From assembly GCA_045106765.1 (NCBI GenBank), contig JBGCFD010000030.1, positions 5,747 to 69,746 of the forward strand: a stretch of 64,000 nucleotides of DNA. The letters run 5' to 3'. Source of the stretch: CAJQQY01 sp045106765. Lineage in GTDB: Bacteria > Bacteroidota > Bacteroidia > Chitinophagales > Saprospiraceae. A model generated the notes under the pieces. The model was not told the origin of the DNA, searched no databases, and was given only the letters and a program-made list of their open reading frames with translations. The position numbers and the translations under genes are program-made. Position 1 is the stretch's first letter. Every line of letters begins with the position of its first letter. Positions 53,549 through 63,121 of the stretch are shown here, in pieces.

Positions 53549-55390
53549 ATGAAGAACATTAATATTCTTTTCGTACTCCTATTTACAATATCTACTAATT
53601 GTATTGGACAAGTCAGACCTGATTTAGTAACTGATTTTACTCCTGCTGAAAGAGCAACCCTTGTTGATTTGATGCAACAATATATTACTGCAGAAATTGT
53701 TGACTGGCATTGTAACCATATTAATTTAAGTGGAGAGGAAGATATTCATGATGATTTTAACTTTATGCCATTCCATAGAGTCTATTTGGAAGGCATGGAA
53801 GATTTTTTCATTTTGCAAGGCCACCCTGAATTTGTTCCTCTTCCTAGTTGGGATCCAACAACTCCAACTCCGACGGAATTTGAAGTTGTAGATGCTGATT
53901 GTATGGCAACAAATTGTACCATAAATGTTGGGAATGGTAACCCTTCAGAATATTGCAGTACTCCTGTGAATTGGGATCCCGACGAATCTCGGCCCAATTA
54001 TTTAAATCTTCCAGTACAAAATGGATCTAATAATGACCTTTGCGATCATGACCATTCACCTACAGAACCTGGGGAGGAAGATGAAGATGGGTTGAGTAGA
54101 AGATTGGAAGAACCTTATCATAACGAAGTTCATGAGGAAATGGGAGGAAATATGTTTTCTTTTGCTTCGCCAGCATCTCCAATTTTTTGGAACTGGCATG
54201 GTTACCTTGATGATATGTGGAAAGAATGGGAATGTAATTGTCCTCAATCAAATACAGAAAATGTAGATTTATATATAAAGGATAATGCCTATGTTATGCT
54301 TAATTACAGAGACAGAGGGGAAGAACCAAATATTGACCAAGGGATCATGTCAAATAGTCCTGATATTTGGGTTAGAAATCAGCAAGATGGATTCACAAAT
54401 GCTACGAATGAAGATCCTGAATATATTAATTCAACCACTCCAGTATATGTTTATGTAAGAGTTAGAAATAGAGGTTGTGACCCTTCTATTGGAAATGAAA
54501 CTTTGTCATTGCATTGGGCAAAAGGTGCAACAGCGTTAACATGGCCAAGCTTTTGGGATGGTTCTACAACTGTACCTGAACTGATGGGAGATCTCATCAG
54601 CACTCAAAATATTAGTGTTACAAAAGCTCAAGGTTCGACAATTATGGAGTTTGAATGGATTCCGCCAAATCCAGATGATTATAATGGAATTAATGGTGAT
54701 CCACCACTTTTTTGTCTTTTAGCAAGACAAGTTTCAACTAACGATCCAATGACTTTTGCTGAAATTAGTGACATTGAAGATAATGTAAGAGATAATAATA
54801 ATATTGCTTGGAAAAATGTAAACGTTCAAAATAGTTCAGCTCTTCCAATAGAGTTATCTTTTTTTTCGGGGGAAAGGATAAGAGATGATATTCAACTTTC
54901 TTGGCAAACTATTACTGAGATTCAAAATAAAGGATTTGAAATATATCGAAGTAGTATTAATCATCCTTGGGAAAAAATAGGTTGGGTAGATGGAAATGGG
55001 TCAAGCACTCAACAACACCTTTACACTTTTGAGGATATTCAACCTGTATATGGTATTAATTATTATCGATTGAAACAAATTGACTTTGATGGTTCGGTTG
55101 AAAATTCAGAAATCGTTGCTGTTGAATATGATAAATCAGATTTAAAAATTCAGGTTTTTCCAAATCCATCAAATAGAAAATTCAATGTCCAAATTGATAA
55201 TCCTTTTTATAAAAAAATGCAAATACGAATCAATGATAATTTGGGAAGGAAAGTTTGGGAAAGTGATTTGATTTTTGATGAACCAAACTGGCGTAAGGAA
55301 CTAGAAATTGATAAAAATGGACTTTATTTTATTACTGTCGAACTTGGAAGTGAAACTTATTACGAGCGAATAGTAATTCTGAATAATTAA
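53549..55390 (+). CDS. Secreted tyrosinase-family copper protein with T9SS sorting domain
   Basis: The 613-residue exported protein (signal peptide to about residue 20, ...CIGQ) has a tyrosinase-type domain. The CuA side has His54/His57 (DWHCNHIN), His67 and His76 (FMPFHRVYLEGME). The CuB side has His191 and His195 (YHNEVHEEMGG) and His217 (FWNWHGYLDDMW). Tyrosinases oxidise phenols to quinones. An Ig-like domain (about 240-430) and a fibronectin-like segment (435-520) follow. The last 80 residues are a type-A T9SS sorting domain (QVFPNPSNRKFNVQI). Phenolic substrates and partner genes are not apparent. It lies between two repeat elements. Confidence 0.85.
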   Translation: MKNINILFVLLFTISTNCIGQVRPDLVTDFTPAERATLVDLMQQYITAEIVDWHCNHINLSGEEDIHDDFNFMPFHRVYLEGMEDFFILQGHPEFVPLPSWDPTTPTPTEFEVVDADCMATNCTINVGNGNPSEYCSTPVNWDPDESRPNYLNLPVQNGSNNDLCDHDHSPTEPGEEDEDGLSRRLEEPYHNEVHEEMGGNMFSFASPASPIFWNWHGYLDDMWKEWECNCPQSNTENVDLYIKDNAYVMLNYRDRGEEPNIDQGIMSNSPDIWVRNQQDGFTNATNEDPEYINSTTPVYVYVRVRNRGCDPSIGNETLSLHWAKGATALTWPSFWDGSTTVPELMGDLISTQNISVTKAQGSTIMEFEWIPPNPDDYNGINGDPPLFCLLARQVSTNDPMTFAEISDIEDNVRDNNNIAWKNVNVQNSSALPIELSFFSGERIRDDIQLSWQTITEIQNKGFEIYRSSINHPWEKIGWVDGNGSSTQQHLYTFEDIQPVYGINYYRLKQIDFDGSVENSEIVAVEYDKSDLKIQVFPNPSNRKFNVQIDNPFYKKMQIRINDNLGRKVWESDLIFDEPNWRKELEIDKNGLYFITVELGSETYYERIVILNN

Positions 55391-55405
55391 ATTTTTATTT
55401 AAAAA

Positions 55406-55619
55406 AAAGAATTCCCCGATGCTTGTATCGGGTGCAACAGCAGTAATGATATCTCATAAGTGAAAAATTCCTCCACGACCAATTTTTTTCACCATATAGG
55501 TACATAGAAAACATAGAATTTCACCTATGTTTTCTATGTACCTATATGGTGAAATTCTATATTGATATCTATGAAATTGTTTTTTTGATTCTCCATCAGT
55601 TTGCTACAGAGTAGTTTAA
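55406..55619. repeat. Dispersed palindromic repeat, copy B (loop orientation 2)
   Basis: About 214 bp, aligned with 50115-50337 over its length in the same orientation. The flanks (AAAGAATTCCCC, GGGTGCAACAGCAG, the ATTGATATCTATGAAA tail) agree with few differences. The central 12 bases AGAATTTCACCT (55515-55526) are exactly the reverse complement of those in copy A. No ORF lies inside. Confidence 0.85.
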
Positions 55620-55639
55620 CTTTTAGATTTTATAAAGTA

Positions 55640-55677
55640 GAAAAGCCCTTCCTTTAAAAAAATAGGAAGGGCTTTTC
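55640..55677. terminator. Strong bidirectional terminator
   Basis: A perfect 14-bp stem, GAAAAGCCCTTCCT (55640-55653) with 55664-55677, has a 10-base loop and T/A-rich flanks. It separates the convergent tyrosinase and FG-GAP genes. Confidence 0.88.
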
Positions 55678-55700
55678 TTTCTCATAAAAAACAAAATTTA

Positions 55701-58700
55701 TTACTCCACTTTCACTACTTTCCAAATTCCAAATCCACTCTCAGATTTTACTTCTAGCCAATAAACTCCAATTGGGAATTGCTCAAAAGAAATATTTTTC
55801 ATCATTTCATTTTTGTCCAAATGTTTTTCCCAAATCATCATTCCCGTAGCATTCACTAATCTCCAGTTTTGACTTTCTTTACTTTCATTTCCAATAATAT
55901 TCAACTGTTCCGAAACGGGATTTGGGAATACTTTTACATTCTGAAAATCTAGCGAAATAGTATTGGTGAAAATTGAAACACTATAATTGACCAGACTATC
56001 ACAGCCATTTTGAGCGATAAATAATTGAGAAAAAGTTGTATCCGTATTAATCACAACTCCTTCGTAAATTGAACCAACTTCTACTTCCACAGAAGTATCA
56101 ATTTCAATCGTTGGAATCACATCTACATAAATGAAGTGAATACTATCATACTCCACAAAAATGGTTTCATTTTGAATCACCGTATCTATCCAATAAATAT
56201 CATCTTGACAAACTTGGATATGTTCAACAGTTGAAACCACAGGTTTTTCAATAGTATGAAAAACAGTATTGGTAATAATCGGAGCGTTAAAGTCAAAATA
56301 AATATAGGCTGTATTTTCAATTACACTTCCAAAGGACACATCTGATTTTGGCGAAATAGAGTACTCAATGAAACCTTGTGACTCTGCCAAGTTGGTTGTG
56401 CTATCAGGTAATTCGATCGTTGCAAAAGTAATTTTTAATTCGCGCTCAGGATTTATTTCATAAAAATAATCATGACTTCCGCTCCTCACATTTAGAGTAG
56501 CTAAATCCAAATGTTCCGAAATCGTATCTCGCAAGACTACCAAGAAAGCGGTATCATTTCCTGTATTTTGAAAACGAATGGTATAGTCCAATTCCCAATT
56601 ACGTTGAATGTTATTTTCCATACCGATACCAGTTGGAATCGCTCGTTTATCATTTGGATCATAAGATCCAAAAAATGGATTACAAGTAGATTCCGTAAAT
56701 GGATTTCCATTCTCGGTTGGCAACCAATTCACCACCACATTATTAGCAAGGTCATTACAACTTGGAATAATTACACTTGCTTCTTCAACAGCTGGATTGT
56801 TGGAACTTTGATCTGCCGCAAGTCTTAAACCCAACCCTTGAATAGGGTAGCTGAGTTCTTTAATTTCCATGATGCCCAATTGATAATCATCTGCCTCAAA
56901 CAACATCACGATGTCATCATTGATAATCTCCACTCGATGTTGGGCTGACATTGACATCGCACTAGTACCGATATTTTGTAAGGTGAAAAAGATACTATCA
57001 TTCGCACAATAACCATCAACCGTTACTATCGAACCGTCCCAAAGACTGTCTGACGGAGCACATAAATCATTAGGTAATATTTCAAAATTGATACAGGGTG
57101 CAGTAAAAAGTGCAACACTATCACACGTTGCCATGACATCTAAAGTGATTGTTTTACACTCATTAAATACCAAAGAGTCAATTTCAATTAAAATCGAATC
57201 AGCAGAAATCATGGTAAACGGATGCGAACTATTTTCAAAAGTAAGGAGTGGATCAATCGTGATTTGCAATTGTAGATTTTCTAAAGTTTCAATCCCGTAA
57301 TTGCAAACTTCAATAGAAGAGGTACTTGTTTCACAAATTCTAAATCGTCCATTGTCTGTAATTTCCCAATCTAAAAATCCGCAATCACCATTAGGCTGCA
57401 TATAGAAATCAGTCACAATTGTATCACCAATTCCAGGCATCACCACCAATGAGTCTTCGAAGCATGGGGTCCAATAATCTGATCTTGGAATTGCTGAAAT
57501 TATCCATTCTCCAGAATCTATCGGTATCACATAATGTCCCGTTGAATCGGTAAATGTTCCAACTTGATAAGCGCCTTGTTCCGCAATAATCATCCAATCA
57601 TCTATTTTTATTTCGTCTACGTCAGTTGAACAATTTATCATGGTATCTGCGATCAAATCTCCAGTTAGCCAATGAGGATGAATAGCAACATTTTCAGTCC
57701 AATACAAGTGATAGATTTCTTTAAAAACAAAATCCAAATCACTATCACCATCCATATCGGCTAAAACTTGCAATTTGGTAAAACCGTTGGTTGGACCAAT
57801 CGGATCTTGATAATATTGAAAAGTAAAACTGCCAGAGTTATCCAAATTTTCTAATACCTCTAATCCGCTAGTGCCTAAAAGAAGAATATCTATATCACCA
57901 TCTAAATCAATATCTGATGTTTTAATTGAATAAAAATTAAAAGAATTACTTGCTGCAATAAAGGAGGGAACAGAAGTTTCAATTGATCCATTTTGATTAA
58001 AAATAATTTGAACGAAATCATCATCATCTCTATAGATAATATCTACAAATCCATCTCCATTAAAATCCCCTGCCGTTAAATCATTGGTGTAACCCGCGAC
58101 TATGACAACTGGATTAGTGAAATTTCCATTACCATCATTTGTAATATATTTCAAGTTAGTCGCTGACCCTTGTGTTTGAGAATTCCACAAGACATCTAAA
58201 TCACCATCATTGTCTCCATCCAAAACCGTAAATTCATTCGATCCAAAAGTATTATTAGAAATGAAATTTGGAGAAGAATAATTACCTAAATTATCTAAGT
58301 TCTCCACCCAAAGAAGATGACCATTAACGGATGAATACATCAAGTCGAGATCACCATCATTATCAAAGTCTCCAGCTTCCAATCGATAGAGGAGACTATC
58401 CTGAATTAAAATTGGATCAGAAAAATCATTAGTATTTGGTTGATTAAGGATAAGGTAAGCACTTGGACTTGCGAAACTTCCCGCTCCACCTAATCCATAT
58501 CCTGAATTAACTACAATATCAGGATAACCATCTCCATTCAAATCCTCGACTAATGCTCCCTCATCATGATCCAAGAAAAAACCTGATGCAATGACTTCAG
58601 CTGTAAGATTGAGATTAGGTATTTCATTTTGAAATAAAGTAATGTTGTTAGTTGATCTATTGAACGAGATAATATCATCGTCTCCGTCCAGATCCATATC

Positions 58701-59924
58701 AGCTGATTTTATATAAGAAAAATAATTACTTATATTTTGAAATTGATTTAAAATAGAAACAGAATTATTCGTAGACTCATATTCTAAAATATACATCCGA
58801 TTATAAGATTGGTGACCCGAGACGGCAACTATTTCTTTATCTGAATCTCCGTCTATTTCTATTTCTGAAAAATGGGTCCATCCTGAAAACGTAATATCAG
58901 GGGCTAAAGAGGGGGCATCTTTCAAAACTAAAGTATCGCCTGTATTTTGGAACCAAGCACTCGAAGGCATATCAGCTTGTCCTGAATAAGTACTACCTAC
59001 AAAAACATCTAAGTCTGTATCGCCATCAATATCAATAAACTTAATATCGGAAGCCAAGTTGAGTAATGAAAATTGGTTGTAATCAATTTTTGTAAAAATA
59101 GTATCTGATCCATCATTTTTAGCTAAAGTAAAATTAGTGATATTATTAGATGGTACGTAACCCAAATCAATATCTCCATCTTGATCTATATCTCCAGCAG
59201 CTAATGAATAAGATGAGATAGTGGGAGAGTACATCGCTAATTTTGGAGAAGAAAAAACACCGTTTTCATTATATGAAAATTGAATATACCCTCTACTTTT
59301 TATAATCAAATCAAGGTCATTATCATTGTCCAAATCAAATGGTAAATGCTCTATCCCAATATCATAATTTAAATCTACAATGTCTTGATTGAAAACGAAA
59401 TCATCATTTACATTTTCCAATAAACGATGAATTGGATCACTTGAAATTAATAAATCATCGTCACCATCATTATCAAAATCAAAAAATTCAAAAGCATTAA
59501 TTACACCGTTGAAATTATAAAAATTTGAAATGGTCGTTTCGAATTCACCACCGCCAATATTTTTAAAATAGAAGATATCAAATGCATAATTAAAGAAAAC
59601 GATATCCAATAAATTATCATGATCGACATCTGCTAATATTGGGTCAGAAATGAAATCACCCGCATTTAATGTTTGCAATAAAGTAAAATCTCCAGTTGCT
59701 GAAATATCAAAAATGTGAAATTTTAAATTTTGATTAGTTCCAGTTCTTTGAGCAGCTACGATCTCATCTAATCCATCTCCATCTATATCTCCAGTTACCG
59801 TATATTGGTAAGTGTCTGTTTCTTGAATCGTATTTAGGAAAGGGGTGAAGAGGTTTTGCCCTGTTAAGTTTAGGAACAAAAATAAGAAGGCGAGTAAAAG
59901 TATGTTCTGTTTTTTCATTTTCAA
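55701..59924 (-). CDS. Secreted FG-GAP/VCBS repeat protein with T9SS sorting domain
   Basis: The 1407-residue exported protein has a signal peptide (cleavage near residue 22, ...LTGQ). Residues 30-770 hold many FG-GAP/VCBS repeats carrying calcium-type loops such as DIDGDGLDE, DVDHDNLLD, DFDNDGDDD and DMDGDSDLD. Two beta-sandwich modules follow, then a DUF7619-type domain recognised by SYDPNDKRA and YIYFDFNAPIITNT. The last 80 residues are a type-A T9SS sorting domain (KVFPNPVSEQLNI). FG-GAP beta-propellers serve in adhesion and recognition; a ligand cannot be named. It is monocistronic and among the largest secreted proteins of the window. Confidence 0.9.
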   Translation of the reverse strand: MKMKKQNILLLAFLFLFLNLTGQNLFTPFLNTIQETDTYQYTVTGDIDGDGLDEIVAAQRTGTNQNLKFHIFDISATGDFTLLQTLNAGDFISDPILADVDHDNLLDIVFFNYAFDIFYFKNIGGGEFETTISNFYNFNGVINAFEFFDFDNDGDDDLLISSDPIHRLLENVNDDFVFNQDIVDLNYDIGIEHLPFDLDNDNDLDLIIKSRGYIQFSYNENGVFSSPKLAMYSPTISSYSLAAGDIDQDGDIDLGYVPSNNITNFTLAKNDGSDTIFTKIDYNQFSLLNLASDIKFIDIDGDTDLDVFVGSTYSGQADMPSSAWFQNTGDTLVLKDAPSLAPDITFSGWTHFSEIEIDGDSDKEIVAVSGHQSYNRMYILEYESTNNSVSILNQFQNISNYFSYIKSADMDLDGDDDIISFNRSTNNITLFQNEIPNLNLTAEVIASGFFLDHDEGALVEDLNGDGYPDIVVNSGYGLGGAGSFASPSAYLILNQPNTNDFSDPILIQDSLLYRLEAGDFDNDGDLDLMYSSVNGHLLWVENLDNLGNYSSPNFISNNTFGSNEFTVLDGDNDGDLDVLWNSQTQGSATNLKYITNDGNGNFTNPVVIVAGYTNDLTAGDFNGDGFVDIIYRDDDDFVQIIFNQNGSIETSVPSFIAASNSFNFYSIKTSDIDLDGDIDILLLGTSGLEVLENLDNSGSFTFQYYQDPIGPTNGFTKLQVLADMDGDSDLDFVFKEIYHLYWTENVAIHPHWLTGDLIADTMINCSTDVDEIKIDDWMIIAEQGAYQVGTFTDSTGHYVIPIDSGEWIISAIPRSDYWTPCFEDSLVVMPGIGDTIVTDFYMQPNGDCGFLDWEITDNGRFRICETSTSSIEVCNYGIETLENLQLQITIDPLLTFENSSHPFTMISADSILIEIDSLVFNECKTITLDVMATCDSVALFTAPCINFEILPNDLCAPSDSLWDGSIVTVDGYCANDSIFFTLQNIGTSAMSMSAQHRVEIINDDIVMLFEADDYQLGIMEIKELSYPIQGLGLRLAADQSSNNPAVEEASVIIPSCNDLANNVVVNWLPTENGNPFTESTCNPFFGSYDPNDKRAIPTGIGMENNIQRNWELDYTIRFQNTGNDTAFLVVLRDTISEHLDLATLNVRSGSHDYFYEINPERELKITFATIELPDSTTNLAESQGFIEYSISPKSDVSFGSVIENTAYIYFDFNAPIITNTVFHTIEKPVVSTVEHIQVCQDDIYWIDTVIQNETIFVEYDSIHFIYVDVIPTIEIDTSVEVEVGSIYEGVVINTDTTFSQLFIAQNGCDSLVNYSVSIFTNTISLDFQNVKVFPNPVSEQLNIIGNESKESQNWRLVNATGMMIWEKHLDKNEMMKNISFEQFPIGVYWLEVKSESGFGIWKVVKVE

Positions 59925-60107
59925 TTTTTTATTCTAGTAGAAGTCAAATGTAAAATATACTTTAAAATTGAACTTTTGACTTGGGAATTCAAAGAACATT
60001 TATTTAAATTAGCACAAAATTAAATTATTATAAAATATTGATTATCAGTTTTTTATGTTTAAAAAAGTACAATTTATTAATTCCATTTTTTCACAAAAAA
60101 ATAGCAA

Positions 60108-61514
60108 ATGAAATTGTTTTCTCTCCTTCAACAATTAGATTCACGTGAAAAAGCTAAATTCACTTCATTTTTGGAAGATGGATTTTTCAATAAGAGAAAA
60201 GATGTAAAACTGCTATTTGCATCTTGGGTCAATGAAAAAGGGCGTTCACATCCTCCCGAGTTTTATTGGAAAAAAATATTTCCGAATGCTAACGTAAAAA
60301 CTTTTACAAAAAAAGATTGGAACCTCTTGACCTCTCGAACCCTAAAACTTTTGGAAGATTTTCTTGCAATAAAAGAAATGCTAGCTTCACAAACGGATAA
60401 AAAATTCTTTTTGGCAAAAGCTTATCGAAAGTTGCAAAAAGAAAAATGGTTTAAGACTGCGGTGAAGGATACTGAGTTGGCTTTGGAAAAACAAATATTT
60501 CGGAGTACTCATTATTTGCAACAAAAACATGATTTGGCGTATGAAGAATATGATTACATCCAAAGTTTTAATCGTAAGGAGAGAACTAATTTGCAAGAAG
60601 TAAGCGACAGTCTAAATGCCTATTTTTTAGCTACAAAAATTCGCCAAGGATGTATTGCCATTTCTAGAAAAACAATTAATCAAGAAGTTTATGAAATTGA
60701 TTTTTTGGAAGAAGCTTTAGCTTTTGTAGATCAAAATCCTAGTTGTTTAAAAGTACCTGCCATCGCCATGTATTTTTATTGTTATAAAGCGATCACATCT
60801 GATGAAAATGAATCCTACTTCCGTCAGCTACGAACTCAAATCGAAACTTACCAATCCAATTTTCCACCTTCGGAAATTCGAGATATTTATTTTGTCGCAA
60901 TTAATTATTGCATTCGACGACTAAATACAGGAACCAAAATATATGTACGAGAAGCACTTGAATTATATCGTTTAAGTTTAGAAGCTGGCTACCTTTTGGA
61001 GGATGGAATTATGCCTGAAAGTACTTTTGGAAATATCGTTTCTCTAGCCTTGAAATTAAAAGAATATGATTGGGCTAAATCATTTTTAGAGAAATATCAA
61101 AATCAGTTGCATCCTAATTTTCAAGCGCCGCTTTTTCACTTTTCTATGGCAAAATTATTTTACGAAGAAAATGAAATTGAAGAAAGTATGCAGCAACTTT
61201 CTTTAGTGGTCACTAAAGCTCCATTCCTTTTTTTAGGAGCAAGGACTTTACAATTGAAAATTTATTTTGAATTAAATGAGTATGATCTATTAGAAAGTTT
61301 GTTGGAGAGCCTTCGCGTTTATTTGCAGCGAAGGAAAGATTTGGGCTATCGTCGAGAGAATTATGATAACTTAATCAGTTTTGCAAAAGTATTGTTACAA
61401 CTTCCGATCATGTCTAAAAAGGAGATTGAAGACTTTAGAAAAAAAGTAATCGCGACTGCCGTTTTTTCAGAAAAGGAGTGGTGTTTAAATCAGATTAAAA
61501 AGTTTAAAAAATAA
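60108..61514 (+). CDS. Alpha-helical hypothetical protein, TPR-like
   Basis: The 468-residue cytoplasmic protein has no signal peptide or membrane segment. It is built of amphipathic helices throughout, in a TPR-like pattern without strict TPR consensus. The N-terminal segment (LLQQLDSREKAKFTSFLED) resembles the opening of a Bacteroidota-specific family of unknown role, from memory. Positively and negatively charged residues alternate. It is convergent with the third EAD11-like gene, 17 bases apart, with no hairpin between. I do not recognise a function. Confidence 0.65.
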   Translation: MKLFSLLQQLDSREKAKFTSFLEDGFFNKRKDVKLLFASWVNEKGRSHPPEFYWKKIFPNANVKTFTKKDWNLLTSRTLKLLEDFLAIKEMLASQTDKKFFLAKAYRKLQKEKWFKTAVKDTELALEKQIFRSTHYLQQKHDLAYEEYDYIQSFNRKERTNLQEVSDSLNAYFLATKIRQGCIAISRKTINQEVYEIDFLEEALAFVDQNPSCLKVPAIAMYFYCYKAITSDENESYFRQLRTQIETYQSNFPPSEIRDIYFVAINYCIRRLNTGTKIYVREALELYRLSLEAGYLLEDGIMPESTFGNIVSLALKLKEYDWAKSFLEKYQNQLHPNFQAPLFHFSMAKLFYEENEIEESMQQLSLVVTKAPFLFLGARTLQLKIYFELNEYDLLESLLESLRVYLQRRKDLGYRRENYDNLISFAKVLLQLPIMSKKEIEDFRKKVIATAVFSEKEWCLNQIKKFKK

Positions 61515-61531
61515 GGGAAGACGGTTTTATT

Positions 61532-62401
61532 TTATTGATCTGTTGATTCCAGGCCCAATACTTTTCTTAATTGATGATCAATTGAATCCTGCTCAATTAC
61601 TTCGTCTAACCATTTTTTTGCTAAAGGTTTATTTCCCTGCCTCGTTGCAATCACACTACATAATAATAGAATAGCATCTTCTATATTTTTTAGCATTTCA
61701 CCATTTTGTATAAACGTAATATCTTTTAAAACAATCAACTCACCCATATTAGACCAATCGGGTTGATCTAAAAAATGATATTGTAGAATTAAATTGATCG
61801 AATCTGTAGTGTTAGAATATTTTCCCCAGATGATCACATTGGCTTTACAATATTTCGCTAAGTCAAGGGCGTCTTCAATCGTTAAAGATGCTGCTCTTTC
61901 TCCCAATTTTATGGAGGTTGATAAATTATTTTCAAGAGTCAGTTTAGAAATTTTGTCTCTGATAATTATTTCAGGATTTGCTTTTTGGTTTCCCACATTT
62001 TCAAAGGGAATTAACAGTATTTTATTTAAGGAAGATTCTGGAAATATTGGACAAAGGTGACGATCATTATTAATGTAATTATATGCTACAAAACTGAATC
62101 CGATTAAAATTAGAGGAAGGAGATATAAAAATAATCGCTTCGATTTTTTGTTGGTTACTATTTTGGAATTGGGTTCTTTTTGTACGATTGATAGGAGTCT
62201 ATCGTTAATTCGATTTCTTCGGATTAGTTTCTCTTCAAAACTAATAGTTTCTTTTAGTATCTCTTGATTCAATAAGTTGAATTCAGATTCAATTAAGGAA
62301 AGTATCTTTTTTGATTCAATCGGCAAAGATTTTCCTTTCAATAACTTTATTGCCTCTTTCGTTTTATTTTTTTGAATTAAGCTTATTATTTCCTTATTCA
62401 T
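61532..62401 (-). CDS. EAD11-like domain, membrane anchor, FlgO/TolB-like periplasmic domain
   Basis: The start at 62401 (MNKEIISLIQKNKTKEAIKLL) is preferred; an in-frame ATG at 62425 adds eight residues. The 289-residue product has an EAD11-like domain (1-75), more divergent than the other two: it keeps the AIKLLK helix and the SEFNLLNQ helix but lacks the usual Gly-Ile turn. A basic linker and one membrane helix (about 89-109) follow. The rest is alpha/beta (LNKILLIPFENVG, ANVIIWGKYSN), like the FlgO/TolB N-terminal fold. Residues 250-289 are a helical tail. The N-terminus would face the cytoplasm and the sensor-like domain the periplasm. It is monocistronic. Confidence 0.65.
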   Translation of the reverse strand: MNKEIISLIQKNKTKEAIKLLKGKSLPIESKKILSLIESEFNLLNQEILKETISFEEKLIRRNRINDRLLSIVQKEPNSKIVTNKKSKRLFLYLLPLILIGFSFVAYNYINNDRHLCPIFPESSLNKILLIPFENVGNQKANPEIIIRDKISKLTLENNLSTSIKLGERAASLTIEDALDLAKYCKANVIIWGKYSNTTDSINLILQYHFLDQPDWSNMGELIVLKDITFIQNGEMLKNIEDAILLLCSVIATRQGNKPLAKKWLDEVIEQDSIDHQLRKVLGLESTDQ

Positions 62402-62584
62402 TTTTTTAATTTTGGAAATGACCAAGTCATTCGACTTTTTTATTAAAAAACTGGTTTGAGGGTGACTTTTATTTTGCGAATCTAAATATTTTTTTTAAAT
62501 ATTCGACTCTTGCTTGCTAGTTGGCATTACGCCACTACATATTTTCTAAAAAAAATATCTGCTTTTTATAGAGTAGATTAAAAA

Positions 62585-63076
62585 ATGAAAAAAGAAAAAC
62601 CATTAATTGATAAAGAGTACCTTTTACAAAAGTTCCCTGGCAAAGGAGGTTGGACTTATGCTGCCATTCCAGAAATTTTGCAAAATAAGGAAAAATCATT
62701 TGGTTGGGTCACCGTTCGAGGTTCGATTGATGCTTATAAATTGAAGCAATACAAATTGATGCCAATGGGAAATGGTCAACTTTTTCTACCTGTCAAAGCT
62801 CAAATCCGAAAGAAGATAAAAAAAGAAGCTGGTGATTTTGTACATGTCATTTTGTATCCTGATGAATCACCGGTGGAAACTCCTCAAGAGATTTTAGACT
62901 GTTTCGAAATGGAGCCAAAATCATCTCTTAAAACCTATTTAAATTTTTCCGAAGGAGAAAGAAAAGTTTATTTAGATTGGATTTATAGCGCAAAAAAAGA
63001 AGAAACTAAAGCGGAACGGATAGCGAAAATGATGGAGCGATTAGAGAGCGGATTAAAATTTTATGATAAGGATTGA
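62585..63076 (+). CDS. YdeI/OmpD-associated (DUF1905-type) protein
   Basis: The 163-residue cytoplasmic protein joins a DUF1905-like beta barrel (about 14-90; GWTYAAIPEI, FGWVTVRGSIDAYKLKQYKL, PVKAQIRKKIKKEAGD) to a helical YdeI/OmpD-associated tail (about 110-160; LNFSEGERKVYLDWIYSAKKEETKAERIAKM, split here as LNFSEGERKVYLDWI and AERIAKMMERLESG). Proteins of this architecture are annotated as bacteriocin-protection or YdeI-like; the biochemical role is not clear. It is a single gene divergent from the EAD11-like gene. Confidence 0.85.
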   Translation: MKKEKPLIDKEYLLQKFPGKGGWTYAAIPEILQNKEKSFGWVTVRGSIDAYKLKQYKLMPMGNGQLFLPVKAQIRKKIKKEAGDFVHVILYPDESPVETPQEILDCFEMEPKSSLKTYLNFSEGERKVYLDWIYSAKKEETKAERIAKMMERLESGLKFYDKD

Positions 63077-63121
63077 ATTTAGTATTTTTGATTTTTTAAA
63101 TAACTTCAAAAATAAACGCTT

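Larger units (their letters stand above)
55391..55700. other. Intergenic region, 310 bp, with dispersed repeat copy B
   Basis: Almost all of it is the palindromic repeat (55406-55619) followed by a terminator (55640-55677) that can serve both convergent genes. Nothing else is seen. Confidence 0.5.

Noticed and set aside
50115..55619. CRISPR-like array from the recurring CTATGTG and CATAGAAAACATAG phrases
   Set aside because: The repeats form single palindromes at two loci, with no regular spacers and no cas genes.
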